From positions 1 to 23,019 of the forward strand of contig CAZQRT010000013.1 in NCBI GenBank assembly GCA_964596105.1: a stretch of DNA of 23,019 nucleotides, given 5' to 3'. Of the stretch, positions 15,583-23,018 are shown piece by piece. The notes beneath the pieces are model-generated. The model ran no database searches. It had not been told where the DNA came from and saw only the letters and a list, made by a program, of their open reading frames with translations. Each line of letters opens with the position of its first letter. Positions within the stretch are counted from its first letter, which is position 1. Source of the DNA: CAJUOR01 sp964596105. GTDB taxonomy: Bacteria > Bacillota_I > Bacilli_A > Erysipelotrichales > Coprobacillaceae. The position numbers and the translations under genes were made by a program.

Positions 15583-16987
15583 GCAGAAAGAGCGCGGCGA
15601 GGAAAAGAAACGCCATGAATCAGCCCGCTTCGCTTCCTTTATGAAAAAGGTGCGCGCCGATAACAAGAAGAAACAAAGCGAGCGCGCCAAGAAAGACAAA
15701 CGCGAAGGCGGTCCGGTTTTTTCCAATTTTCACACTTTTTTTCAAAAGATCTTCAACAAGCTGAACATGTGGATCGACGCCATGCTGGCGACCAATTTCC
15801 GCATCGCCTGTCTGTCGCTTCTGATGGCTTTGATCATCGCTTATTTTGTCAGCGGCGGCAACGGCATCTCCACGACAAAATCTATCGATTACATCGACGG
15901 TGTGCCGGTGGAAGCCATCACCGCCGAAGGGATGGAAGCGAACAGCTACGATCAGGAAGTCACTTTGCAGTTAATCGGCGATTACAGCTCCATTCAATGG
16001 AACAAGGTCATGAAAAACTACCAGGTCGTGCTCGATGTCAGGGATCTTGAGGAGGGCACTCATGAAGTTTTCTATCGCGTCGAGGGTGTCGGCAGCGGGC
16101 TGGAAGTGAAGACGCTGCCGGAATCGACCACGGTGAATATCTCCCGGGTGGAAACCCGCAGCTTTGATTTAAGCTATGAGTGGGTGCGCCAGAATGAGAT
16201 GGATTCCGCCTACATCCTGCAAAATGCCCAGCTCCACCAAAACGCGGTGGAAATCACCGCCGGCGGCTACCGTCTCGATCAGATCGACCATGTTTCCGCG
16301 CAGATCGATGTCGCGGATGTCAACGGTCCGGTCTATGACGGGGAAGCGCCGGTTGTCGCCTATAATGAAAAAGGCGATGTCATGGATGTCCCGATCAATC
16401 CTTTAACGGTCGGTTATGATTTAGAGGTCGTGTCGTACTTTAAATCGCTGCCGATCACGATTGATGTCCAGGGCGAAGTGGCGGAAGGCTGCTATTTGAG
16501 CGGGGTGACCGCCAGCACCGCCAGCGTGACGGTCTATGCCCAGAGCCAGGCTGATCTCGACGCCATGAGCGAGGTTCACGCTTATGTGGATGTCGGGGGT
16601 CTGGACGAATCGAAGACGATTGACAATGTCGTGCTGGTCGGCCCGAAGAACGCTTTGAAACTGTCCTTGAAGCAGATTTCCGTCGAGGTCATCATCGACA
16701 AGCAGAATGAGCGGACTTTCAGAAATATCCCGATTCTCTTCTCGAATCTGCGGGACGGCTATACCGCGAAATTTGTCGGCGGCAATACCTGCGATCTTGT
16801 CATCAGCGGCCCGTCGTCTCTTTTGAAGGCCATTAATCCGGATAAATTGAAGATCTATGTGGATTTAAAGGACGCCACGGAAGGAACGAATGACTATGCC
16901 CTGGTGGTCAGCGACAAACAGGAGTCTTTGGAGTACCGCTTTGTCAACGGCGATACGATCGCCATCACCATCAGCCGGGGATCGTGA
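15575..16987 (+). CDS. cdaR: CdaR, YbbR-domain regulator of CdaA
   Basis: An extracytoplasmic regulator that binds CdaA and modulates its activity. The product has 470 residues from a GTG at 15575 (GGAGG 8 nt upstream, 15562-15566). The first about 70 residues are cytosolic and extremely charged (KERGEEKKRHE, KKKQSERAKKDKRE), followed by one membrane helix at about 76-92. The rest is outside the cell and consists of several YbbR repeats, recognisable by segments such as YQVVLDVRDL, KSLPITIDVQGEVAEGCYLSG and RTFRNIPILFSNLRDGY. Typical CdaR proteins begin almost directly with the membrane helix, so this long charged N-terminal extension is unusual. It overlaps cdaA by 8 nt and the response regulator gene by 4 nt. 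Confidence 0.93.
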   Translation: MSEQKERGEEKKRHESARFASFMKKVRADNKKKQSERAKKDKREGGPVFSNFHTFFQKIFNKLNMWIDAMLATNFRIACLSLLMALIIAYFVSGGNGISTTKSIDYIDGVPVEAITAEGMEANSYDQEVTLQLIGDYSSIQWNKVMKNYQVVLDVRDLEEGTHEVFYRVEGVGSGLEVKTLPESTTVNISRVETRSFDLSYEWVRQNEMDSAYILQNAQLHQNAVEITAGGYRLDQIDHVSAQIDVADVNGPVYDGEAPVVAYNEKGDVMDVPINPLTVGYDLEVVSYFKSLPITIDVQGEVAEGCYLSGVTASTASVTVYAQSQADLDAMSEVHAYVDVGGLDESKTIDNVVLVGPKNALKLSLKQISVEVIIDKQNERTFRNIPILFSNLRDGYTAKFVGGNTCDLVISGPSSLLKAINPDKLKIYVDLKDATEGTNDYALVVSDKQESLEYRFVNGDTIAITISRGS

Positions 16988-17649
16988 AGATTATGAAATA
17001 CAAAATCAACATTATTGATGATGAGAAAAACTTGAACGATCTATTAAGAGCATATCTGGAAAAACTGGATTACACGGTCTATTCTTTCTACACGTATGAT
17101 GAGGCCATGCTGCACGTGGATGACGATGTTCACATGTGGATCATCGATATCATGCTTGACAGGCACAGCGGCTTTGACCTCTTTAATGAAATCAAGGCTC
17201 ATGATCCCGATATGCCGATCGTGTTTATGTCGGCCCGGGATCAGGAGTTTGACCGCATTATCGGTCTTGAGATGGGCAGCGATGAATATATCACCAAACC
17301 TTTCGCCATGAAGGAGCTGGAACTGAGGATCCGCAATGTGTTGAAGAGGGTCTACCGCAACACCCCGAAGCTGACCGAGATGGACGGCTATATGATCGAT
17401 GAGGGGAAACGGCGGGTCAGCGAAGAGGATCACATCATTGAGCTGACGACCAAAGAATATGAGCTTTTGATGCTGTTTGTCCATAACCGCTCGCTCGCCC
17501 TGTCCCGCGAGCAGGTGCTGGAAAAAATCTGGGGCCGTGATTATTACGGCTCGGACCGGGTCGTCGATGACACCTTGCGGCGTCTGCGCAAGAAGCTGCC
17601 GCATTTAAACATCAAGACGATCTACGGGTACGGATACCGTTTAGACTGA
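16984..17649 (+). CDS. OmpR/PhoB-family response regulator
   Basis: A 221-residue DNA-binding response regulator. The receiver domain (about 1-125) has the acidic pair Asp12-Asp13 (INIIDDEK), phospho-acceptor Asp55 in MWIIDIMLD, the Ser in FMSARD and the Lys in EYITKPF. A winged-helix trans_reg_C domain follows (about 130-221), with ELTTKEYELLMLFVHN, REQVLEKIWG, VVDDTLRRLRKKL and a typical YGYGYRLD end. The GTG at 16984 overlaps the cdaR stop by 4 nt, and an ATG at 16993 is a credible alternative because the GGGG ahead of GTG is too close. The gene for its kinase follows with a 1-nt TGATG overlap. The regulated genes cannot be inferred from sequence. Confidence 0.93.
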   Translation: MKIMKYKINIIDDEKNLNDLLRAYLEKLDYTVYSFYTYDEAMLHVDDDVHMWIIDIMLDRHSGFDLFNEIKAHDPDMPIVFMSARDQEFDRIIGLEMGSDEYITKPFAMKELELRIRNVLKRVYRNTPKLTEMDGYMIDEGKRRVSEEDHIIELTTKEYELLMLFVHNRSLALSREQVLEKIWGRDYYGSDRVVDDTLRRLRKKLPHLNIKTIYGYGYRLD

Positions 17650-18980
17650 TGAAAACTGAAAAGAAAAAGAGGCTGTCTTTAACCGGACAGCTTTTCGGAA
17701 TTTTAATCATATCTTTTATCCTTATCATGCTTGTGGTCGTGCCTTATCTGAGTTCCAAAACCCGCGCGATCGTGGATGAGCAGCTTTTCGCCACCATCAC
17801 CGGGCAGCAGACGATCATCATGAACCTCTTTCAGGATTATGATGAGGATATCAGCCCGATCGCGGTGACCCATCTGCGCTACGATATAGATTATCAAACT
17901 TATCAGATCTTCAGCAGCGACCCGCGGGCTGACTTCGTTTCTCCTGTCGTCTTTAACCGCGCTTTAAAAGAGCTGATCAGCCGGCAAAAGGATCATGGGC
18001 AGTTTGCCGATGTCAGCGTCAACGGCAAACAGCTTTATTATGTCATCACCGCTGACCAGGAAGAAAATATCTTCTGGATCTCCTATGCCTTTAATGATGT
18101 CTCTTATCAGCTGTTAGAGCAGATTCAAAATGAGCTGGTGAATGTTTTCTATATCGTGATTCTGCTGATTTTCCTCATCATGATTGTCTGGACTCTCTCT
18201 ATGATCGCCCCTTTGCGAACAATCACGCAAAGCATTAAAAACATCAAAATCGGCGAGCCTTTTTCGCTCAGGTTAAAGCTTCATAAAAGCGACGAGATCG
18301 GGCAGGTGGCCAGCGCCCTGGTCGACATGAAAAATGAGCTCGATCATCAGGACCAGCTGCAAAGCGATCTGATTCACAATATTTCTCATGACTTAAAAAC
18401 CCCGATCGCCACGATCCGCTCCTACAGTGAGGGCATGAAGGCGGGTGTTTATCCGTACGGCGACGCGTCCAGTTCGCTGGATGTCATTATCGCCAATGCC
18501 GACCGCCTCGATAGACGGGTCAAAGATTTTCTCTATTTAAACCGTCTCGACTATTTGACCGCCAGCGCCAAGGAGGGCACGGAAACTTGCGATATCTCAA
18601 AGCTGGCCGGAAGTATCATCAGTGAGCTGGAGGGCATTCACGAAGATATTGATTTCGTGACAGAGATCGAGCCGGACATCATCTTTCAGGGCAGCGCGGA
18701 ACACTGGCGAAGCTGCCTGGATAATCTGTTGGATAACGCTCTGCGCTACGCTAAAACCACAATTATTGTAGTTATTTCCGAAGATTATCTTATGGTTTAC
18801 AATGACGGCGAGGCGCTCGCGGATGACGATATTTTCGCCCCGTACAAAAAAGGCCCGAAAGGAAATTTCGGGCTCGGTCTGGCGATTGTCAAAAAGATCT
18901 GCGACATGTATCATTATGAGGTCGCGGCGCAAAACAGGGATGAGGGCGTGGCTTTCATCATCAAAAAAGACGGTCACTGA
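17649..18980 (+). CDS. Sensor histidine kinase
   Basis: A 443-residue membrane kinase paired with the preceding response regulator. TM1 is at about residues 13-33, an extracytoplasmic sensor domain at about 35-160, TM2 at about 164-186, and a HAMP region at about 187-238. The HisKA domain carries the phospho-acceptor His247 in HNISHDLKTPIATIRSYSEGM (split: HNISHDLKTP then IATIRSYSEGM). The HATPase_c domain has the N box DNLLDNALRYA (Asn363), a G1-like NDGE and the G2 box GNFGLGLAIVKKI. The start ATG overlaps the regulator stop by one base. Its position as fourth gene of the cdaA operon suggests a cell-envelope or osmotic signal, which is inference. The 3' end overlaps the convergent SPFH gene by 7 nt. 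Confidence 0.94.
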   Translation: MKTEKKKRLSLTGQLFGILIISFILIMLVVVPYLSSKTRAIVDEQLFATITGQQTIIMNLFQDYDEDISPIAVTHLRYDIDYQTYQIFSSDPRADFVSPVVFNRALKELISRQKDHGQFADVSVNGKQLYYVITADQEENIFWISYAFNDVSYQLLEQIQNELVNVFYIVILLIFLIMIVWTLSMIAPLRTITQSIKNIKIGEPFSLRLKLHKSDEIGQVASALVDMKNELDHQDQLQSDLIHNISHDLKTPIATIRSYSEGMKAGVYPYGDASSSLDVIIANADRLDRRVKDFLYLNRLDYLTASAKEGTETCDISKLAGSIISELEGIHEDIDFVTEIEPDIIFQGSAEHWRSCLDNLLDNALRYAKTTIIVVISEDYLMVYNDGEALADDDIFAPYKKGPKGNFGLGLAIVKKICDMYHYEVAAQNRDEGVAFIIKKDGH

Positions 18981-18990
18981 CCGCCTTTTG
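18965..18990. terminator. Weak bidirectional hairpin formed by two interleaved stop codons
   Basis: CGGTCACTGACCG at 18971-18983 is a perfect palindrome about a central base (usable stem 5 bp, loop ACT). A6 lies upstream (18963-18968) and TTTTGTTTT downstream, giving U-rich tails on both strands. The kinase stop TGA (18978-18980) and the SPFH gene stop (18974-18976, minus) lie in opposite arms. Confidence 0.5.
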
Positions 18991-19879
18991 TTTTCTCGAA
19001 AAGCTCGGCGAAGGTCACGGTGTTGCCGGCCAGACCCTGCAGTTCGCTCGGGATGACGATTTTGGTCGCCTGGCCGTCGGCCAGTTTTTCCAGCGCTTTA
19101 AAGCCCTGGAGCGCCAGGTATCCCTGCTCAGGGTTCGCCTGGTTAATATAGGTGATGCCTTTGGCCTGGGCTTCATAAACCAGGCGCAGGGCTTCGGCCT
19201 GACCTTCGGCGCGGGCGATGGCGGCTTCTTTTTCCGCTTCCGCTCTCAAGACGACGGCTTCTTTTTCGCCTTCCGCGGTGAGAATCGCGGACTGTTTTTT
19301 ACCTTCGGCCTGCAGGATGGCTTCCCGTCTTTCCCGCTCGGCGCGCATCTGTTTTTCCATCGCTTCCTGAATGTCGCGCGGCGGGATGATGTTTTTGACC
19401 TCGACGCGGTGCACTTTGATGCCCCACGGGTCGGTCGCCTCGTCAAGAATGGCGCGCATTTTGGAATTGATGATATCGCGGCTGGTCAGGGTCTCGTCGA
19501 GCTCCAGTTCACCGATGATATTTCGCAAGGTGGTCGCGGTGAGATTCTCAATCGCGTTGATGGGGCGGACGACGCCGTAGGTGAACAGCTTGGGATCGGT
19601 GATCTGAAAGTAGACGATCGTGTCAATCTGCATGGTGACATTGTCTTTGGTGATGACCGGCTGGGGATCGAAGTCCACGACCTGCTCCTTTAAGGAAACG
19701 CGGTTGGCGACGCGGTCGATAAAGGGCACCAGAAAGTGAATGCCGACATGGCAGGTGCGGTTGTAGGCGCCCAGGCGCTCGATGATATAGGCGTTGGACT
19801 GCGAGACGATGCGGATCGAGAAAGCCGCGATCACAAAAAGAATCATAAACAGGACAATTAACGTGATAAAAATACCCAT
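18974..19879 (-). CDS. SPFH/Band 7 (stomatin-like) membrane protein
   Basis: A 301-residue SPFH-domain protein with one N-terminal membrane segment (about residues 3-21). The SPFH core (about 24-180) has SNAYIIERLGAYNRTCHVGIHF, given here as SNAYIIERLGAY and CHVGIHF, then VDFDPQPVITKDNV, TMQIDTIVYFQITDP and ATTLRNIIGELELDE. A long charged coiled coil with repeated QAEGKK/TAEGEKEA/RAEAEKEA/RAEGQAEA segments follows (about 180-240), then a short hydrophobic end. Such proteins oligomerise and organise membrane microdomains, and some associate with proteases. Its start has AGGAGG 5 nt upstream. It lies 12 nt after the NfeD gene, the usual genomic partner of stomatin-like proteins. Confidence 0.94.
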   Translation of the reverse strand: MGIFITLIVLFMILFVIAAFSIRIVSQSNAYIIERLGAYNRTCHVGIHFLVPFIDRVANRVSLKEQVVDFDPQPVITKDNVTMQIDTIVYFQITDPKLFTYGVVRPINAIENLTATTLRNIIGELELDETLTSRDIINSKMRAILDEATDPWGIKVHRVEVKNIIPPRDIQEAMEKQMRAERERREAILQAEGKKQSAILTAEGEKEAVVLRAEAEKEAAIARAEGQAEALRLVYEAQAKGITYINQANPEQGYLALQGFKALEKLADGQATKIVIPSELQGLAGNTVTFAELFEKTKGGQ

Positions 19880-19891
19880 ATTTTCCTCCTT

Positions 19892-20314
19892 TTAAAGTGG
19901 CCGGACCACGAGTTTGGTGCCTTCGATGGAAAGTATCTCAACTTTGGTATCGGCCGCGATATCTTTGCCGTCATGGGAAATCGCGAGCCATGTTTCGCCG
20001 TTCACGCGGGCTTCGCCGCGCTCGTTGGAAGCGATGGCTTTGGTGATCACGGCGGTTTTGCCAATCAGGCGGTCGAGATTGGTCGGCACGATATTGCCGC
20101 GCAGCATTTTTTTGGTCAGCGGTTTTGTGATCAGGATACAGGCCAGGGAAACAGCGGTGAAGATGGCGATCTGAGGCCAGAAAGCGACCCCGTTCCAGCT
20201 GGCGATCAGGGCCGCCGCCGCGCCGGCGCAAAACCAGATCGAAACCATGTCAACCGTGACCGCTTCGATAATTCCGGCGGCCACCAGAACAAAAAGCCAA
20301 ACCATAGGCATCAT
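19892..20314 (-). CDS. NfeD-family membrane protein
   Basis: A 140-residue protein. The start is set at 20314 because GGGAGG sits 9 nt upstream, while the first in-frame ATG (20323) directly abuts the Shine-Dalgarno. The N-terminal half has hydrophobic segments at about 4-20, 22-40 and 44-62. The C-terminal half (about 75-140) is the soluble OB-fold typical of NfeD, with DRLIGKTAVITKAI, GEARVNGETWLAIS and TKVEILSIEGTKLVVRPL. NfeD proteins pair with SPFH proteins (for example YuaF with FloT) and are thought to stabilise or modify those assemblies. This one is the short type without the serine-protease (ClpP-like) domain. It sits between a small unknown gene and the SPFH gene in one operon. Confidence 0.92.
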   Translation of the reverse strand: MMPMVWLFVLVAAGIIEAVTVDMVSIWFCAGAAAALIASWNGVAFWPQIAIFTAVSLACILITKPLTKKMLRGNIVPTNLDRLIGKTAVITKAIASNERGEARVNGETWLAISHDGKDIAADTKVEILSIEGTKLVVRPL

Positions 20315-20330
20315 CTGTTTCATCCTCCCT

Positions 20331-20696
20331 TTAAAGCTGTACGATCATGACTTTCTCTTTCTCATCGTAGCGGGCATCGTATTTTAAGCCGTTTTTGCCT
20401 TCCAGGTGAAGATTGAGAAAATCCGCGATTTCGCGCATAAACCGCTTGTTCGAGACGCGGCCGTAGCTTTTGCCCAGCGACAGGCGATGGAGATTGCTTC
20501 GCGGGTAGAGGTTCATTTCGATCGCGGTTTTATCGACCGGTTTGATCGCCAGCTGGCGGTTTTGCTGATCAAAACCCAAAAGCACATAACGAACATTGGA
20601 AAACGGTTTGCAGGCGGCGCGATTCAATGTGATATTGGTGTCATATAAGGTTACCGATGTGGTCGCGACATCATTTTTCGTCCATATAAATGGCAT
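20331..20696 (-). CDS. Uncharacterised 121-residue protein, first gene of the NfeD-SPFH operon
   Basis: A small soluble protein of unknown family. The start at 20696 has AGGAGG 8 nt upstream (with GTG in between) and a promoter just above it, and longer in-frame starts would run through the promoter. There is no signal peptide or membrane segment. The sequence starts with a beta-rich half (ATTSVTLYDTNITLN, VRYVLLGFD, RQLAIKPVD) followed by a basic helical part (NKRFMREIADFLNLHL) and a short beta end (EKVMIVQL). The pattern resembles small regulatory or ligand-binding folds, but nothing specific can be claimed. It is 16 nt upstream of nfeD in the same direction and is probably cotranscribed with it. 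Confidence 0.8.
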   Translation of the reverse strand: MPFIWTKNDVATTSVTLYDTNITLNRAACKPFSNVRYVLLGFDQQNRQLAIKPVDKTAIEMNLYPRSNLHRLSLGKSYGRVSNKRFMREIADFLNLHLEGKNGLKYDARYDEKEKVMIVQL

Positions 20697-20715
20697 AACA
20701 CACCTCCTGTTATTC

Positions 20716-20744
20716 ATTATATTACAATAATTATTTTTATGCAA
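20716..20744 (-). promoter_or_regulatory. SigA promoter of the unknown-NfeD-SPFH operon
   Basis: On the minus strand, TTGCAT (20739-20744), 17-nt spacer of AT-rich sequence, TATAAT (20716-20721). Expected start near 20709, leader about 13 nt, which begins at the AGGAGG. Confidence 0.7.
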
Positions 20745-20786
20745 TATCTTTTCAAAAGTTTTGTTAATGCAAATGCCGGACGCCTG

Positions 20787-20795
20787 TGATAGAAT
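20787..20795 (+). promoter_or_regulatory. Extended -10 promoter of the thioredoxin-lipoprotein/deoD operon
   Basis: TGATAGAAT (TGn plus TAGAAT at 20790-20795) lies 19 nt before the ATG at 20815. The expected start near 20802 falls on the GGAGG, so the leader would be only about 13 nt. No consensus -35 is present at the right distance. Confidence 0.5.
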
Positions 20796-20814
20796 AGGGG
20801 CGGAGGTGGAAACA

Positions 20815-21309
20815 ATGCATTTTAAAAAGGTGGCTTTGTTTTTGCTTTGTTTTGTCCTGATCGCCTGTCAGGCGCAAAAGCCCGCAGAGTATCCCGAGTC
20901 GCAGGAACCTTTTACGGTTCATTTGTTTTATTCCAAAACCTGTCCGCACTGCAAGCAGATGCGGGAAAACTTCATCCCGATGGTGGAGGCGGACTTTAAG
21001 GATCTGGTCACGATCGAGCTTCACGATATCGATGAGGCGGAAAGCATGGAGCTGTTTGATCACTATATCGGGCAGTACGATCCGGAAACGGGCGAATGGG
21101 TCAAGACCGGCGTCTTGCAGGATGTTGATCCCGACTCGGCTTTAGGGGATTATCTGGTGCCTTTGTTTGTCGTGGAAGGCGGGTACGCTTTTATGGGGTA
21201 CACCGATTCTTTGAAGGAGTCTTATCTGCAGGATTTGCATCTCTACCGCCAGAACCGGCCTTTATCGGGCGGGGATGTCGCGAAGGGCAGGTGGCTGTTT
21301 AAGAAGTGA
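20815..21309 (+). CDS. Thioredoxin-fold lipoprotein with CPHC active site
   Basis: A 164-residue exported lipoprotein. The start at 20815 has GGAGG 8 nt upstream and gives a proper signal: Lys4-Lys5, a hydrophobic core, and lipobox VLIAC with Cys18. The mature domain opens with FTVHLFYSKTCPHCKQMREN, containing the redox motif Cys43-Pro-His-Cys46. A likely cis-proline lies in DYLVPLFVVEGGYAFMGYTD, the usual partner strand of thioredoxin folds. CPHC is the DsbA-like dipeptide, and a role in thiol oxidation or reduction of exported proteins at the outer membrane face is plausible. It overlaps by 4 nt a second, shorter CXXC lipoprotein. Direction of the redox reaction and partners are unknown. 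Confidence 0.88.
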   Translation: MHFKKVALFLLCFVLIACQAQKPAEYPESQEPFTVHLFYSKTCPHCKQMRENFIPMVEADFKDLVTIELHDIDEAESMELFDHYIGQYDPETGEWVKTGVLQDVDPDSALGDYLVPLFVVEGGYAFMGYTDSLKESYLQDLHLYRQNRPLSGGDVAKGRWLFKK

Positions 21310-21701
21310 AGCTGCTTGTTTTCTTGCTGCTGTTATTATCGGGCTGCCAGTCCAGTAAAACTATAGATGTGACGTTTTATATTCATCAGGGCTGTCCTTC
21401 CTGTCTCGCGATTCAAAACGAGCTGATTCCCTCTTTGGGTGATGAGTTCAGGGTGCAGGTGATTGACGATGATCAAGATCCTGACGCGTATGATAAAGTC
21501 CTGGATGAGATCGTGCTTGATGAGGCGCAGCTCCGGCAGTTAAAAAGCAATCACATCACGCCTTTGATGGTGATTGACGGCTACTATGCCGCGGCGGGTT
21601 ATGATGAGAAGATCTACCGGGAACTTTTGCAGGCGGCGAAAAACGGGGAAAGGATATCCGATTTACCCAGCGGGGTTTATGAACTGAAGAATGAATATTG
21701 A
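21306..21701 (+). CDS. Second thioredoxin-fold lipoprotein with CPSC motif
   Basis: A 131-residue lipoprotein. The GTG at 21306 overlaps the previous stop (GTGA), and the N-terminus has a short signal with lipobox LLSGC (Cys14). The redox motif is Cys30-Pro-Ser-Cys33 in FYIHQGCPSCLAIQNEL, and a likely cis-Pro is in HITPLMVIDGYYAAAGYDE. The order and spacing of these elements parallel the preceding gene, with VPLFVVEGGYAFMGY matched by TPLMVIDGYYAAAGY, so the two probably arose by duplication followed by divergence. The mature protein is shorter by about 30 residues, mainly between the CXXC and the cis-Pro. There is no good Shine-Dalgarno of its own, which suggests coupled translation. Confidence 0.85.
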   Translation: MKLLVFLLLLLSGCQSSKTIDVTFYIHQGCPSCLAIQNELIPSLGDEFRVQVIDDDQDPDAYDKVLDEIVLDEAQLRQLKSNHITPLMVIDGYYAAAGYDEKIYRELLQAAKNGERISDLPSGVYELKNEY

Positions 21702-21723
21702 AAAAATAAGGAGTATAAAGACG

Positions 21724-22428
21724 ATGAGCACACCTCATAATCAGGCCGCGCCGCGAGAGATCGCGAAAACCGTCCTCATGCCCGGTGATCCTTTGCGGGC
21801 AAAATTTATCGCCGAACATTATTTAGAGAATGTCAGCTGTTTTAACAGCGTGCGCAATATGCTCGGGTATACCGGGCAGTACAAGGGTAAAACGATCAGC
21901 GTCATGGGTTCCGGGATGGGCATACCTTCGATTGGAATCTACAGTCATGAGCTTTACGCATTTTATGATGTCGACACGATTATCCGCATCGGCACCTGCG
22001 GCGGGATATCCAAAGATGTCAAGCTGCTGGATTTAATTTTTGCCCAGGGGGCCTGCACCGATTCTAATTTCGCCAGCCAGTTTGAGCTGCCTGGAACTTA
22101 TTCCGCGATTTCCGATTTTGATCTTTGTCTCAGGGCGGTTCAGGAAGCCAAGAAAAGAAACCTGCGATATCATGTCGGCAATGTCATCGCCAGTGATTTT
22201 TTTTATCACGCCGACGATAACGCTCATGAGAAATGGGCCCGGGTAGGATGCCTGGGGGTGGAGATGGAGAGCTACGCGCTGTTTTTGAATGCCGCTTATC
22301 ATCATAAAAAAGCCTTTACGATTCTGACCGTTTCCGATCATTTGCTGACTCATGAGGAGTGCAGCGCCCGGCAGCGCGAACAGGGTTTGACGGACATGAT
22401 CGAGCTCGCTTTAGAGATCGCGATATGA
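21724..22428 (+). CDS. deoD: Purine nucleoside phosphorylase, DeoD type
   Basis: Reversible phosphorolysis of purine (deoxy)ribonucleosides to base and (deoxy)ribose 1-phosphate for salvage. The product has 234 residues, close to the usual 233-240. The ATG at 21724 is chosen because AAGGAG lies 10 nt upstream and it gives the standard start MSTPHNQAAP followed by VLMPGDPLRAKFIAE (phosphate site Gly/Asp/Arg). Further hallmarks are GSGMGIPSIGIYSHEL, RIGTCGGI, LGVEMESYALF (ribose-binding Glu180/Met181/Glu182) and the catalytic Asp205 in TVSDHLLTHEE. DeoD enzymes are usually homohexamers. It is cotranscribed with two redox lipoproteins upstream and overlaps the HAD-IB gene by 4 nt. Confidence 0.96.
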   Translation: MSTPHNQAAPREIAKTVLMPGDPLRAKFIAEHYLENVSCFNSVRNMLGYTGQYKGKTISVMGSGMGIPSIGIYSHELYAFYDVDTIIRIGTCGGISKDVKLLDLIFAQGACTDSNFASQFELPGTYSAISDFDLCLRAVQEAKKRNLRYHVGNVIASDFFYHADDNAHEKWARVGCLGVEMESYALFLNAAYHHKKAFTILTVSDHLLTHEECSARQREQGLTDMIELALEIAI

Positions 22429-23018
22429 AAACCGCCATCGCTTTTTATGACTTCGACAACACCCTGATCCGCCATGACTCCCAGGCTTTGTTACTGTTTT
22501 ATTATTTAAAAAAGCATCCCGGCGGCTTTGTTCACTTGTTTAAACTGCTTTATGTCGCCGTGCTTTATGTCTTGGGCCTGAAGGATTTTATCGCCCTCAA
22601 GGAGGCTTTGCTGTTTCCTTTAGGGCGGTTGACAGATGAGGAGTTAAAAGATTTTACCAGTTCTTTGCGCTTTTATCCCGAGGTTGTGAAAACCATCGCG
22701 GAGCATCGTAAACAGGGCTGTTTGATTTTTCTCGTTTCCGCCAGCACGGAATATTATTTGGATATGCTGGAGATTGCATTTGATGCGGTTATCGGCACCA
22801 GGGTTATTGTCAACAATCATCATGTGAATATTCTCGGACCAAACTGTAAAAGCGAGGAAAAGGTGGAAAGGATCAATGAGATTCTGAAGCAAAAAAATCT
22901 TATCATCGACTTTGAGCACAGTTACGCTTATTCGGACAGTGACAGCGATCTGCCGATGATGCTGTTAGTGCAAAACCGGCGCCGGGTTTTAAGAAACGGG
23001 AAAATCACCGGATTTTAA
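22425..23018 (+). CDS. HAD-IB family phosphatase (SerB-like)
   Basis: A 197-residue predicted phosphatase, complete in the window (stop 23016-23018, one base from the end). The ATG at 22425 overlaps the deoD stop by 4 nt and places motif I (FYDFDNTLIRHDS, nucleophile Asp9 and Asp11) at the N-terminus. Motif II is IFLVSAST, motif III lies near NCKSEEKVERI, and motif IV is the acidic YSDSDSDLPMM. A helical cap with basic and aromatic residues sits between motifs I and II. This is the SerB-like HAD-IB arrangement, and such proteins act on phosphoserine or other small phosphate esters. The substrate is not known, and linkage to deoD would fit a sugar phosphate or nucleotide, but that is only context. 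Confidence 0.9.
   Translation: MKTAIAFYDFDNTLIRHDSQALLLFYYLKKHPGGFVHLFKLLYVAVLYVLGLKDFIALKEALLFPLGRLTDEELKDFTSSLRFYPEVVKTIAEHRKQGCLIFLVSASTEYYLDMLEIAFDAVIGTRVIVNNHHVNILGPNCKSEEKVERINEILKQKNLIIDFEHSYAYSDSDSDLPMMLLVQNRRRVLRNGKITGF

Noticed and set aside
19100..19350. Repeated alanine/glutamate-rich coding segments that look like a DNA repeat
   Set aside because: They encode the AEGEKEA-type coiled coil usual in SPFH proteins and are not an independent repeat element.
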